Positions 30,101-37,191 of a stretch of DNA of 64,000 bases are shown piece after piece. A program made the translations under genes and the position numbers. This DNA is from Membranihabitans maritimus. Lineage in GTDB: Bacteria > Bacteroidota > Bacteroidia > Chitinophagales > Saprospiraceae. Numbering within the stretch: the stretch's first letter is position 1; the number at the start of each line of letters is the position of its first letter. Below the pieces are notes generated by a model. It had not been told where the DNA came from and did no database searches. It saw only the letters and a program-made list of their open reading frames with translations. The DNA lies in contig NZ_JAJSLW010000013.1 in NCBI RefSeq assembly GCF_021729145.1, forward strand, positions 81,724 to 145,723. The letters are read 5' to 3'.

Positions 30101-30657
30101 GTTCCGACATTTTTCCCTTTCACCAGAACATTGACCCCGATCAAAGGTTCATTCTCCGTATTGACCACGTTACCTTCCACTGTGATGTCATTAAAGTGGA
30201 TTTGCGCGTTTTTGTATATTTTTTTTAGGACCGACTTGTTGTTATCGTTCCGCCTGAACAATCGGATCCCCGTTTCCCGTTCCAAACTCCTCAGGGATTT
30301 GATCTTGCGCTCCATCCTCCGGATATTTCTCGCATCTTCGCTACTCTCCGTGTAAAGCAGGTAATATTTGGAGTCTATGGATTTATACTTAAGCTCAAGT
30401 CCTGTAAGTAACCTGTTTAATGCAAGGTCAAAACTCTCATTTTCCCTAATCTCGAAAGATACTTCTACATCTTTCACCAAATTGGTTTTGTAGGAAAAGA
30501 GCACTGAATAATGCTCGCTGAGGCTATTCAGAGCCACTTCCAGTTTGCAGGGATCACAATCGGGCTCTTGCCGGTCGTTGCCATATACTTGTGACATGGT
30601 AATTGTCAAGAGTATCAGCAAAAAGATACCCTTTGAATTAAATTTAATTAATTTCAT
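27142..30657 (-). CDS. SusC/RagA-family TonB-dependent transporter with STN domain (locus 2)
   Basis: Outer-membrane oligosaccharide importer, 1171 residues. Signal peptide 1-26; STN-like domain about 37-103; then a strongly basic, probably helical linker about 104-157 with RRMERKIKSLRSLERE; carboxypeptidase-regulatory-like domain about 158-231 (ENEPLIGVNVLVKG); TonB box TLDEVVVVGYG at 235-245; plug with KDAGAAAIYGARAAFG; beta-barrel. The STN domain fits the FecR/sigma pair encoded upstream. The LEESAETLDEVV text and the basic linker group it with the locus 4 transporter. The gene is separated from FecR by 183 bases carrying a long hairpin. Confidence 0.95.
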   Translation of the reverse strand: MKLIKFNSKGIFLLILLTITMSQVYGNDRQEPDCDPCKLEVALNSLSEHYSVLFSYKTNLVKDVEVSFEIRENESFDLALNRLLTGLELKYKSIDSKYYLLYTESSEDARNIRRMERKIKSLRSLERETGIRLFRRNDNNKSVLKKIYKNAQIHFNDITVEGNVVNTENEPLIGVNVLVKGKNVGTTTDFDGKFTLEGIEDGDILVVSYIGYVAQEIVVEEGKVLNIVLEESAETLDEVVVVGYGTQKKTNLTGSVDQVTSDVLENRPLVDVSSGVQGVIPNLNITTRNGEPGAEASFNIRGFTSINGGSPLILVDGIQMNPNMINVSDIKSITVLKDAGAAAIYGARAAFGVVLIETKSGQVGKTTITFRENFSFSKPTITPDVIDNSYDQAVAINEAMFNNNGTLVYSGDRLEGIKAYAEDPVNNPEWDVLNNNFVWYGYNDWNEQLLKDFAPTQNHSLSMSGGSERTQFYTSVGYSKQEGLHKQRPDWYDKFNVNLSVKNQTFSWLTTRAKVGFNNNRTNRMHTYKADETSINSLVFSSPLGLPVKYPGDDPAYQGRYFINPVSYQLLGGRNESRVNHVLINTGLTARVDDYLSFVGDFSYNIYRNNTSSNRKKIHFLGSDFITNFGQTGSDYLELSNSNTNYYAFNMYGQYERTFNDRLYSRGMIGFNQELNNNEWFSSRRLSLINADQPAINLATGDQIVDGNQSQWALRGAFARLNLVYDDKYLFEFNGRYDGSSRFPKASRYGFFPSFSVGWRISREEFLSDVGLLSDFKLRASYGSLGNQTISFNGGQLYYPYIPSMPSGQTKRFLFQGVTDLLVNPPGLISPGLTWETSTTMNFGVDVGLLNDRLGANFDWYKRTTSDMLIRVAFPHVLGADAPAQNGAELQTKGWELSLNWRENLTNEFKLSIRAVLSDNIANITKYENTTGTLGDYYVGQTLGEIWGFETAGIFQSDEEVGQAADQSQLGSDWKAGDIRYKDLNGDGEVTTGDFTVSNPGDYKVIGSNTPRYSFGLGSDMSYHNFFVNIFFQGVGKRDYWPSLGAFWPFASEWFQVQKHFVDNTWSEENRDAYFSRPLARQDKNKETQSRYLQNAAYIRLKNLTLGYNIPQGLIRNIGVQKIQLYLSGQNIWEYSKIGKPLDPEINLGSSGGYLGYPYQRIYSFGLNATF

Positions 30658-30717
30658 CTGTGTAAAATTTTATTAATTTCTAAATGTTTAAAAAATTTTA
30701 ATACATTCAGGAACTCC

Positions 30718-30773
30718 CATGAACTTATTTTAATCATTTCCTGGTGTGAAATTTTTGATTAAAAAAGTTCATG
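30718..30773. repeat. Long imperfect inverted repeat between FecR and susC (locus 2)
   Basis: CATGAACTTATTTTAATCA at 30718-30736 pairs with 30756-30773 over 18 bp with a single bulged A, leaving a 19-base loop. It lies in the 183-base gap between the FecR stop and the SusC start, on the transcript path. It could terminate or attenuate the FecR message, or act as an operator or RNA-processing site in front of the transporter. No U-run follows on the minus strand, so a classical terminator is less likely. Confidence 0.65.
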
Positions 30774-30840
30774 CTCGTTTCATCTTCATCTTTTTAAATT
30801 ATTGTGTATTTTCAGATTACACCCATTGGCAATCCTGTTA

Positions 30841-31803
30841 TTATTCCATTTCGATTGGATTTCCGATCAAATTCTTCAAAATATTCAGCGCTTTGTCCTT
30901 GTCTGTAATCGGGAACATTACCGTAAAGGACTGATTCAACAATTCCTTATCAGCTACGCTGTACTTTTCCCCAAAAACATTTTCGTATTCTTTAAGGATC
31001 TCAGAGAGTTTAATATCCTTCAGTATCATGGAGCCATCCTTCCAGTCTGCAGGTGGTATTGCATGAACCGGCTGTGATTTGGACAGGGATCCGCGATCGT
31101 CAAAGCCCGCTTCCTCTCCCGGGGCCATCAGAAGGGAATCCTTTCCATGCAAAGCGTTGAGCTTCACGGACCCGGCTTCCAGAAAAACCCGGGTTGATAT
31201 ATCCCTTGTATTGACATTAAACTCCGTACCCAATACTTCAACGCTCAGGTCTTTGGTATTGACCACAAACTTCTTGTGATCTTCCGTGTCTTTAGTTACT
31301 TCAAAAAAGGCCTCTCCATCCAGGGATACCGTCCGCACCTCCTGCGAACTCCAGCTCCGGGGATAACTGATTTGAGAGTTCGCATTGAGGCGTACTTTGG
31401 AATTATCCGGCAAAGTCACTTCTACTATTTCTCCAAAACCGGACTCCACTACAATCGGTGAATTCAGATAATTCCATAATCCCAAAGCACACGCGGCAAC
31501 AAGTACAAACCCTGCGGCTACACGGTATATCCATGGATTTAACCTTCTTACTATTAAGGAGTCTTTTAGTTTTTCCTCGCGAATTCGACTTTTCAATTTA
31601 GCTTGAATTCTACGGGCTTTATCTTCTTCTATGGCTCCCGATCCTTCCAGTTCCAACCAAACTTTCTCCAAAACTTCACTATCCCTGAAATCATCGTTTT
31701 GATTAATCCAAATAAGAAGTTTATCTAATTCCTCCTTAGAAATATCCCGGTTTTTAAATTTTTCAAATAAATTCTGATAGTATTTTGACATATAACTTTT
31801 CAT
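30841..31803 (-). CDS. FecR-family anti-sigma factor (locus 2)
   Basis: Inner-membrane regulator that passes the transporter's occupancy signal to its ECF sigma factor. The frame is open to an ATG at 31866, but Met22 (31803) or Met26 (31791) is preferred: the family-like N-terminus starts at about SKYYQNLFEKFKNRDISKEE, and the residues before it have no match to family starts. A membrane segment follows WIYRVAAGFVLVAACALG. The FecR domain has VTLPDNSKVRLNANSQISYP and VLGTEFNVNTRD; the C-terminal DUF4974-type part has MILKDIKLSEILKEYENVF. The gene is divergent from the sigma factor at 32010 and reads toward SusC. Confidence 0.92.
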   Translation of the reverse strand: MKSYMSKYYQNLFEKFKNRDISKEELDKLLIWINQNDDFRDSEVLEKVWLELEGSGAIEEDKARRIQAKLKSRIREEKLKDSLIVRRLNPWIYRVAAGFVLVAACALGLWNYLNSPIVVESGFGEIVEVTLPDNSKVRLNANSQISYPRSWSSQEVRTVSLDGEAFFEVTKDTEDHKKFVVNTKDLSVEVLGTEFNVNTRDISTRVFLEAGSVKLNALHGKDSLLMAPGEEAGFDDRGSLSKSQPVHAIPPADWKDGSMILKDIKLSEILKEYENVFGEKYSVADKELLNQSFTVMFPITDKDKALNILKNLIGNPIEME

Positions 31804-32009
31804 TTCAATTGTGAAGATTGTACCGGCGAATGCACCAAAACGATCCCTGAGGGAAATTCGCCTCAACTCTCAAAACACATTTTTGACACCTTACACCCAT
31901 ATACCAATAATATTGTCCCGATGTACTACTTGTATGCCAAATATTTTTGGCATACCTTTACATTTACAAATACAATTATTAATTTGTGATAGATTTAAAG
32001 CCTAATAAA

Positions 32010-32579
32010 ATGGCAAAATGGGATATGACTAATACAAAGGAGGATTTCAATCAAAAATTTCAAAACATTTACGAACGGAATTTAGATCATGTTTATCAGT
32101 ACGTAAAGTCCATCGTACACAATAGCATAGTGGCAGAAGACATAACTGCCGAAGTATTTTTCACAATCTGGAAGAAAAAAGAATCGCTTCTCAATTACGA
32201 GAATGTCGAAGGGTTGTTATTCAAAATTAGTAAGGACCTGTCTGTCAACTATCTGAAATCACTGGCAAAAGACCAGAAAAAAAAGGAAGATTTCTTTTAT
32301 TATTATTTTGACCAGTCGCCTGAAAATAATGAACAAATATTGCGCGAAATTCAATTATCCGCCCTCGAACAAGCCATTGACCAATTACCGGAAAAGTGTC
32401 GCAAAGTGGTCAAAATGAAATTTATAGAGGGGAATTCTCTGAAACAAATAGCTTCTGAATTACATATTTCAGTAAATACAGTCCAAAATCACCTGGCGAA
32501 AGGAAAGGTATTGATTAAAGAGTTGATGAGTACAGATGAGGCATATTTGGTATTGATGGTGGCGCCGGTGTTTTTATAA
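32010..32579 (+). CDS. ECF RNA polymerase sigma factor (locus 2)
   Basis: Sigma-70 family ECF factor of about 189 residues, expected to activate the divergent FecR-SusC-SusD operon. The frame is open from a GTG at 31986; the ATG at 32010 is chosen as the first ATG shortly before conserved region 2, and the ATG at 32025 is also possible. Region 2 has VAEDITAEVFFTIWKKKESL; region 4 has LPEKCRKVVKMKFIEGNSL followed by a helix-turn-helix, QIASELHISVNTVQNHL. A hydrophobic tail, YLVLMVAPVFL, ends the protein, as in the locus 1 sigma factor. The 206-base space to FecR should hold both promoters. No other gene follows in its direction. Confidence 0.92.
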   Translation: MAKWDMTNTKEDFNQKFQNIYERNLDHVYQYVKSIVHNSIVAEDITAEVFFTIWKKKESLLNYENVEGLLFKISKDLSVNYLKSLAKDQKKKEDFFYYYFDQSPENNEQILREIQLSALEQAIDQLPEKCRKVVKMKFIEGNSLKQIASELHISVNTVQNHLAKGKVLIKELMSTDEAYLVLMVAPVFL

Positions 32580-32637
32580 ACCTTTAACTATTCAATATAG
32601 ACTTCACAAATTCGTACAGCTAATACATTTCTGGTTT

Positions 32638-32919
32638 CTATCTCACATGCCTGAATCTCAATATTCGTATAGCATCTTCAGCAATAAAATAGGATATTCG
32701 ATAATTAAATTTTTCAAATGCCCGAAATCGAATATCATTATCTTTTCGATATTTATCAGGAGGATATCGCTCTGGGTATTCAGAAAGTTCTTTGGTAGCA
32801 GCAATTATTCCATTCTTTACTTTTTCCGCTTCATGAATGGAATTTCGCTGAATATAATGAGATGCTTCTTTCAAAGCATTCCGGGGCAATTCATCCCAAA
32901 TCACCTTCTTCTTCACCAC
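32638..32919 (-). CDS. ParE/RelE-superfamily toxin
   Basis: Small toxin (93 residues) of the ParE/RelE fold; members inhibit gyrase or cleave mRNA. Seen here: an N-terminal strand and basic start, helical middle ALKEASHYIQ and AEKVKNGIIAATKELSEYPE, and the C-terminal signature YRISYFIAEDAIRILRFRHVR-like ending with the usual RILRFRHVR strand. The start overlaps the 3' end of the upstream antitoxin gene by seven bases, typical of an antitoxin-first operon. It is placed in the gap between loci 2 and 3 and has no link to glycan use. Family call sure; ParE rather than RelE is a best guess. Confidence 0.85.
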   Translation of the reverse strand: MVKKKVIWDELPRNALKEASHYIQRNSIHEAEKVKNGIIAATKELSEYPERYPPDKYRKDNDIRFRAFEKFNYRISYFIAEDAIRILRFRHVR

Positions 32920-33140
32920 TGAGTAGCTTCTTTCTCCAAATCTTCCTGACTAATGTACTTGCCGGCTTCAATTCGGGCATTAGCTTCATCCAACTCCCTG
33001 TTGTACACATCCAATTGAGACTCATTTATTGAATCTCTATACTTTAAAAGACGTACAAAAATTTCAATTAAAGCGGGATCTTGTACACTGTTTAACTCTG
33101 ATTGTATCCATTTGATGTCCGCCCTGATATCCATAAGCAT
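32913..33140 (-). CDS. Antitoxin of the ParE-type pair
   Basis: Acidic protein of 75 residues encoded immediately before and overlapping the toxin gene. The C-terminal half, ELDEANARIEAGKYISQEDL, matches the common ending of antitoxins paired with ParE toxins (E-A-x-x-R-I-E-x-G-x-x-x-x-x-E), which wraps the toxin. The N-terminal half is not a clear ribbon-helix-helix, so the DNA-binding type is not certain. ATG at 33140 or at 33134 may start it. Its promoter should lie in the 150-base gap upstream; autoregulation by the complex is usual for the family. Confidence 0.75.
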   Translation of the reverse strand: MLMDIRADIKWIQSELNSVQDPALIEIFVRLLKYRDSINESQLDVYNRELDEANARIEAGKYISQEDLEKEATQW

Positions 33141-33291
33141 TTATATTTTAATTTTCTAAAGTAACCATTTTATATCGAAATTCGTTTCGAAAAACGATTC
33201 ATTTTTCAATCTTTAAGGAGTTATGGCATTATTAATCAAACTGGTTTCTTCTTAAGAGCCTACTCCCTTATAAGCGACTCCGCAGGAATTT

Positions 33292-34047
33292 TCAACATTG
33301 ATAAATATCCTGAATGATGCTTTCAAATCGTTCCAAAACAATCTCTTCTATCTGCCTTCCTTTTTCGACACTTGCATACCGGGGATCCCCGTATATTCCA
33401 TTCGTCGTCATTTCCTTCATAGGCCTGTAATAAGCAGCTTCCGGGCCCTGAAACAAGTCTCCCTCAGCCCAGTCAAAGGTTTTACTATTCATTCTTTCCG
33501 TTATATGGTCTTTACTTACCAGATGGGGTGCAATTCGCAGCATAAGCGACGTTTCAAATTCCCCTCCATGGCCCGCTCCCCCAAATCCGGATTTACAAAG
33601 TTCTTTCAATTTTTCCACGGCGAGGCGAAACCAATTGATCATCACAAAATGTCCATCGGGATATTTATCGCCCATTTTCTCAATGAATACCTGGCCGATT
33701 CCCTGATTTCCACCGTGGCTGTTAAAGAATATAAATTTAGTAAACCCATGGAAAAAGACCGAATCCGCTATTTCTTCCAACTGTGATAAAATCGTAGTAT
33801 GGTTTTGACTTAAGGTACCGGGAAAATCCATATGATGCCGGGAGTAACCAATGGAAACCTGTGGTAAAACCAGAACCTTATCTTCTAATTTTTCATGAAT
33901 CTTGTTGCAAAAATAACCTCCGATCATTTTGTCCGTGCCAAGAGGTAAATGTTTACCGTGCTGTTCAACCGCAGCAATATTAATAATAACAGGAGTGTTT
34001 TTATCCACTTCCCCGAGTTGGTGCGATGTTAATTCTTCCCAAATCAT
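33292..34047 (-). CDS. Creatininase-family amidohydrolase
   Basis: Metal-dependent cytosolic hydrolase of the creatininase / MftE / FAPy-deformylase superfamily, about 251 residues. Start chosen at the ATG at 34047, which overlaps the RidA stop as ATGA; the frame is open to 34062. Metal-ligand motifs are in place: EQHGKHLPLGTD (Glu28, His30, Asp39), NSHGGNQG (His111) and HGGEFETS (Glu163). Members cut cyclic amides or formamide-like bonds, and many in sugar-utilisation loci have no known substrate. It is the last gene of the locus 3 cassette behind RidA, enolase-superfamily, SDR and RraA-like genes. Translational coupling with RidA suggests a joint role on a nitrogen-containing or lactone/lactam intermediate, which is inference. 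Confidence 0.82.
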   Translation of the reverse strand: MIWEELTSHQLGEVDKNTPVIINIAAVEQHGKHLPLGTDKMIGGYFCNKIHEKLEDKVLVLPQVSIGYSRHHMDFPGTLSQNHTTILSQLEEIADSVFFHGFTKFIFFNSHGGNQGIGQVFIEKMGDKYPDGHFVMINWFRLAVEKLKELCKSGFGGAGHGGEFETSLMLRIAPHLVSKDHITERMNSKTFDWAEGDLFQGPEAAYYRPMKEMTTNGIYGDPRYASVEKGRQIEEIVLERFESIIQDIYQC

Positions 34048-34457
34048 GATTGTACAGCCCACATTTCTATTTCAACAAGCAGCTCGCCAATTAGCCCGGT
34101 CTGCACCGCAGTCCTGACAGGCCTCGGAGTGCTGAAATACGTTTCATAAATTTGATTTACAGTAGACCATTGGCCAATATCCCTAAGATACAAAGTAACT
34201 TTAAAGACATCGTCAAATGTGCAATCTGCTGATGAAAGTTGACTTTGACAATTCTCCATCATGAACCGGGTTTGTTCTTCAATCGTATCCCCCACAATAT
34301 TACCCTCCTTATCAATGGCTGCCTGCCCTGATAAAACGACTAACTTGCCGGGATTTACGATCAATACCGGCGAATAAGGTCCCGCTGTATCGTGTTGAGC
34401 AGCACCTTTCGGCAGGGACTTAAGTACTCCTGTATTTCCATTTTGCTTTTCATTCAT
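34044..34457 (-). CDS. RidA / YjgF / Rid-family protein
   Basis: Small trimeric Rid-family protein (137 residues). RidA itself hydrolyses reactive enamine/imine intermediates; other members act as lyase partners or deaminases. Family motifs are present: GPYSPVLIVNPGKLVVLSGQ, VFKVTLYLRD and RPVRTAVQT, then VEIEMWA. The two key residues of RidA, Arg105 and Glu120 in E. coli, match Arg115 and Glu129 here, so imine deaminase activity is possible. It lies 2 bases after the enolase-superfamily gene and overlaps creatininase by four bases, so all three are surely one transcript. A role in removing an enamine or 2-imino acid made by neighbours is inferred. Confidence 0.88.
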   Translation of the reverse strand: MNEKQNGNTGVLKSLPKGAAQHDTAGPYSPVLIVNPGKLVVLSGQAAIDKEGNIVGDTIEEQTRFMMENCQSQLSSADCTFDDVFKVTLYLRDIGQWSTVNQIYETYFSTPRPVRTAVQTGLIGELLVEIEMWAVQS

Positions 34458-34459
34458 AT

Positions 34460-35590
34460 CTATATGTATTCTTTTTTGTGTTGTAAATAGTAATTTATTG
34501 CATCCTCATCGACATTTATTCCAAGTCCCGGTCCATTTGGCAAATAGGCATAAGGCGGTTGGATGTCTAAAGGAGTCTTTAATAAGTCATGCTCCCGAAT
34601 CATCCTACCAAAAATATCCCCCGGAAACGTACATGAAGCAGAAGCAATCGATGAATGGATATACATGGCTTCCAATATTCCAAGGTCAATCTCAGAGCCA
34701 TGCCAACATGGCATTTGGGCTGCCTCAGCTATGTTGGAAAGCAACTGAAAATTATTTAAACCGCAATTAAAATTAAAGCCATCAACCGCATTTAATTGGA
34801 CCGCCTGTATAGCATCCTTTATCCTTTGACCATGTTGCAAGTACGGTAACGCGACATGCAATACTACCGGAATTGCAGAAAAACCTCTTAGTAGAAAATA
34901 ATCATCGAGCTTCCATCTGGGGATGGGATCCTCGACACATAAAATATTGCCTATTTCACTTAATGCAGAAAGCTTTCTTTTTGCGTCGTAAAGATTATTC
35001 CACCGCTCGTTCGGATCTAAAATCACTTTCATACCAGGCACACAATCACTAATTAATTTACTCCAGGTCACCACATCATCCTGAAGGTCACATTTGAATT
35101 TTAAACAATCGTACCCCTTTTCATTAAACTTAGTAGCAATATCCGCTATCTCATCTATATGTCTAAAGCTAGACCAAGCTCCTACTTTCACTTTATCCTG
35201 GACAGGACCACCCAACAAATCAACCACAGGCATATCATGTAATCTGGCATAAGCATCCCATATAGCACATTCAAAACCGTCATATTCTCTACAAAAAGCA
35301 AATGGTAATTTCTGCAGTGAAATATCTTGTATATCTGTTCCTAATAAAATCTTACAAATACTTTCTACATTTCGCCAGTCGTGATCTCGATACAATTCAC
35401 CCCATCCTACAATCCCTGATTCCAATTCGAGTTTCACAACCAATTTGGGAACCTTGTCAAATTGAACACTCCAGGCTTTTTGTACTCCCCTCTCTAATTT
35501 ATGTAAAGGTTTATTCACCCCTTCACTGTTTATTGCTCCTTTGTGTGCAGGGACAATAACTTCATAGCAACAAATCCTAGCAATCTTCAT
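34460..35590 (-). CDS. Enolase-superfamily (mandelate racemase type) protein with atypical metal site
   Basis: Cytosolic dehydratase/racemase-like protein of 376 residues. The capping domain is followed by a barrel with the mandelate-racemase pattern: KFK (Lys164, Lys166), metal ligands Asp192 (LDPNERW) and Glu220 (VEDPIPRW), and a probable Asp270-His297 dyad (WHGSEIDLG). The third acidic metal ligand expected near position 246 is not seen; the segment there reads VVLHVALPY, with His245 the only possible ligand. Such a sequence defines an uncharacterised clade as far as I know. Sugar-acid dehydration is the usual chemistry of relatives. Gap of 6 bases to the SDR gene and 2 to RidA indicates one operon. 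Confidence 0.85.
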   Translation of the reverse strand: MKIARICCYEVIVPAHKGAINSEGVNKPLHKLERGVQKAWSVQFDKVPKLVVKLELESGIVGWGELYRDHDWRNVESICKILLGTDIQDISLQKLPFAFCREYDGFECAIWDAYARLHDMPVVDLLGGPVQDKVKVGAWSSFRHIDEIADIATKFNEKGYDCLKFKCDLQDDVVTWSKLISDCVPGMKVILDPNERWNNLYDAKRKLSALSEIGNILCVEDPIPRWKLDDYFLLRGFSAIPVVLHVALPYLQHGQRIKDAIQAVQLNAVDGFNFNCGLNNFQLLSNIAEAAQMPCWHGSEIDLGILEAMYIHSSIASASCTFPGDIFGRMIREHDLLKTPLDIQPPYAYLPNGPGLGINVDEDAINYYLQHKKEYI

Positions 35591-35596
35591 AACATT

Positions 35597-36388
35597 TTAT
35601 TTCTTGATAAAACCGTTATTGTACAGTAAAACTGAAGTTCCATTATCTACATAAATCGTTTGCCCTGTTATTCCCTGACTCATATCAGACAGCAAAAAAG
35701 CAATCACATTTCCACAATTTTCAGATTCAATAATCCTATTAATTGCCTGATAATTATTAATATGGTCACTGACCCAATTTTCAGGATCGTCGGTAATGGA
35801 GCGCAACAAACCCTGATTTTGTTCGGAATGCACATATCCCGGCCCCACAGCATTAACCCGAATATTATGCTTCCCCATTTCTACAGCCATTCCTCTGGTC
35901 AAACCTTCCACTGCAGCTTTTGCACTCGAATAGATAGCATATTTATTCATTGTCCTCAAGGCGTGTATCGAAGAAATATTAACAATATTTCCCGAACCTC
36001 CATATTTAAATAAGTGGTTGACAAAATACTTTGATACCAACCATAATCCTTTAACATCTATTCCATATAATGCATCAAATTCTTCTACACACGTTTCATG
36101 TGCATATTTAGCAAGTCCTACACCTGCGTTGTTTACCAAACCATCCAAGCTCCCAACCTCTTTTTCAATAAATGAAAACATTGCTTTAACTTCTCTCTCA
36201 TCGGCAATATCCGCCCGAAACGTAATGATATTGTTGAATTTCTTTTTCAACTCTTTTATCCTGGGGTCAGAAATTTCATTTACTATGAGAGTCGCACCCA
36301 AAGTTCCCAGTACATAACAAATCCCAGCAGCAAGTCCATTTCCTCCTCCCCCTGTAATCAGTATTTTTTTATCTTTCAGATCCATCAT
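35597..36388 (-). CDS. Short-chain dehydrogenase/reductase
   Basis: NAD(P)-dependent SDR of 263 residues (start at 36388 or the next codon, 36385). Rossmann motif ITGGGGNGLAAG near 11-22, NNAG at 86-89, Ser139/Ser140 and the catalytic Tyr153-x-x-x-Lys157 (YSSAK) are intact. Asn or Glu after strand 2 (IVNEIS) suggests NAD rather than NADP preference. It is in a cassette with RraA-like (6 bases) and enolase-superfamily (6 bases) genes, and likely oxidises or reduces a sugar-acid or keto intermediate. The substrate cannot be read. Confidence 0.9.
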   Translation of the reverse strand: MMDLKDKKILITGGGGNGLAAGICYVLGTLGATLIVNEISDPRIKELKKKFNNIITFRADIADEREVKAMFSFIEKEVGSLDGLVNNAGVGLAKYAHETCVEEFDALYGIDVKGLWLVSKYFVNHLFKYGGSGNIVNISSIHALRTMNKYAIYSSAKAAVEGLTRGMAVEMGKHNIRVNAVGPGYVHSEQNQGLLRSITDDPENWVSDHINNYQAINRIIESENCGNVIAFLLSDMSQGITGQTIYVDNGTSVLLYNNGFIKK

Positions 36389-36394
36389 CTAGTA

Positions 36395-37084
36395 CTAAAT
36401 TACACCATACTTTTCAAATGCTTCGCAAGCACTCATTCCCTTTAAAATTTCTTTTTGTACCACTTTTTCCTCTCCGGCTTTCTCAATCGCTTCAAGGATG
36501 ATTTCTTCTTCCATTTCATATGGTATCACACAAACACCATCCAGGTCTCCAAAAATGATGTCTCCCGGACGAATAACCACTTTTCCAATTTGAATAGGAA
36601 CCCGATAATCTACTACCTTCCCTCTTACTTGCTGATCCTGGGAATATGATCCATATGAAAACGTGGGAAAATCAGCATTCAGAATTCCGTGTGTATCCCG
36701 GGAATACCCATCCAAAACAGCTCCTGAGGCATTTAATATCTTGGCCCTGGTAGTCATTATCTCTCCCCAAAGAGCATAACTGGGAGAAGATCCTGTACAG
36801 ATATATACTTCATTTTCCTTGAGGTCATCCAAAGCTTCCAGCATCACCCCGAAAGGTTTATCCGATAACTCACCGGTTATTGCTGAAGAATCTATATCCG
36901 CCTCCACAACGGGGAATGCCCTTCCTACTACTACCATATCATCTTTGAGAGGGCGAATATGTGGAGGTAAGAACTGATGAATGTAATTTTTCCTGTCCAT
37001 ACTATCTCCTATTACCGCAGAATATAATTCCTTCTTCATAATACTAAATAGTTGAGAATCATTGCGCCATGTTGTATTTTTCAT
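36395..37084 (-). CDS. RraA-like / HMG-type aldolase family protein
   Basis: Member of the RraA-like superfamily (229 residues), which contains 4-hydroxy-4-methyl-2-oxoglutarate-type aldolases, oxaloacetate decarboxylases and the RNase E inhibitor RraA. Seen: IGDSMDRK near the start, WGEIMTTRAK, DGYSRDTHGI with the conserved Arg-Asp, and the metal-binding segment RPGDIIFGDLDGVCVIP. In a catabolic cassette, an aldolase or decarboxylase acting on a 2-keto acid is more likely than an RNase E inhibitor. First gene of the tight cytosolic cassette, 107 bases downstream of the Gfo/Idh gene, with SDR 6 bases after. Confidence 0.83.
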   Translation of the reverse strand: MKNTTWRNDSQLFSIMKKELYSAVIGDSMDRKNYIHQFLPPHIRPLKDDMVVVGRAFPVVEADIDSSAITGELSDKPFGVMLEALDDLKENEVYICTGSSPSYALWGEIMTTRAKILNASGAVLDGYSRDTHGILNADFPTFSYGSYSQDQQVRGKVVDYRVPIQIGKVVIRPGDIIFGDLDGVCVIPYEMEEEIILEAIEKAGEEKVVQKEILKGMSACEAFEKYGVI

Positions 37085-37191
37085 CTCCTGTTTTAAAATT
37101 AATTATTTGATATACTTACAATTAGATATATGACTGTGCTACGGGTCAAAAGCTTTTGATTCTCCGCTCACATGTATTTCTAAATTATTGC

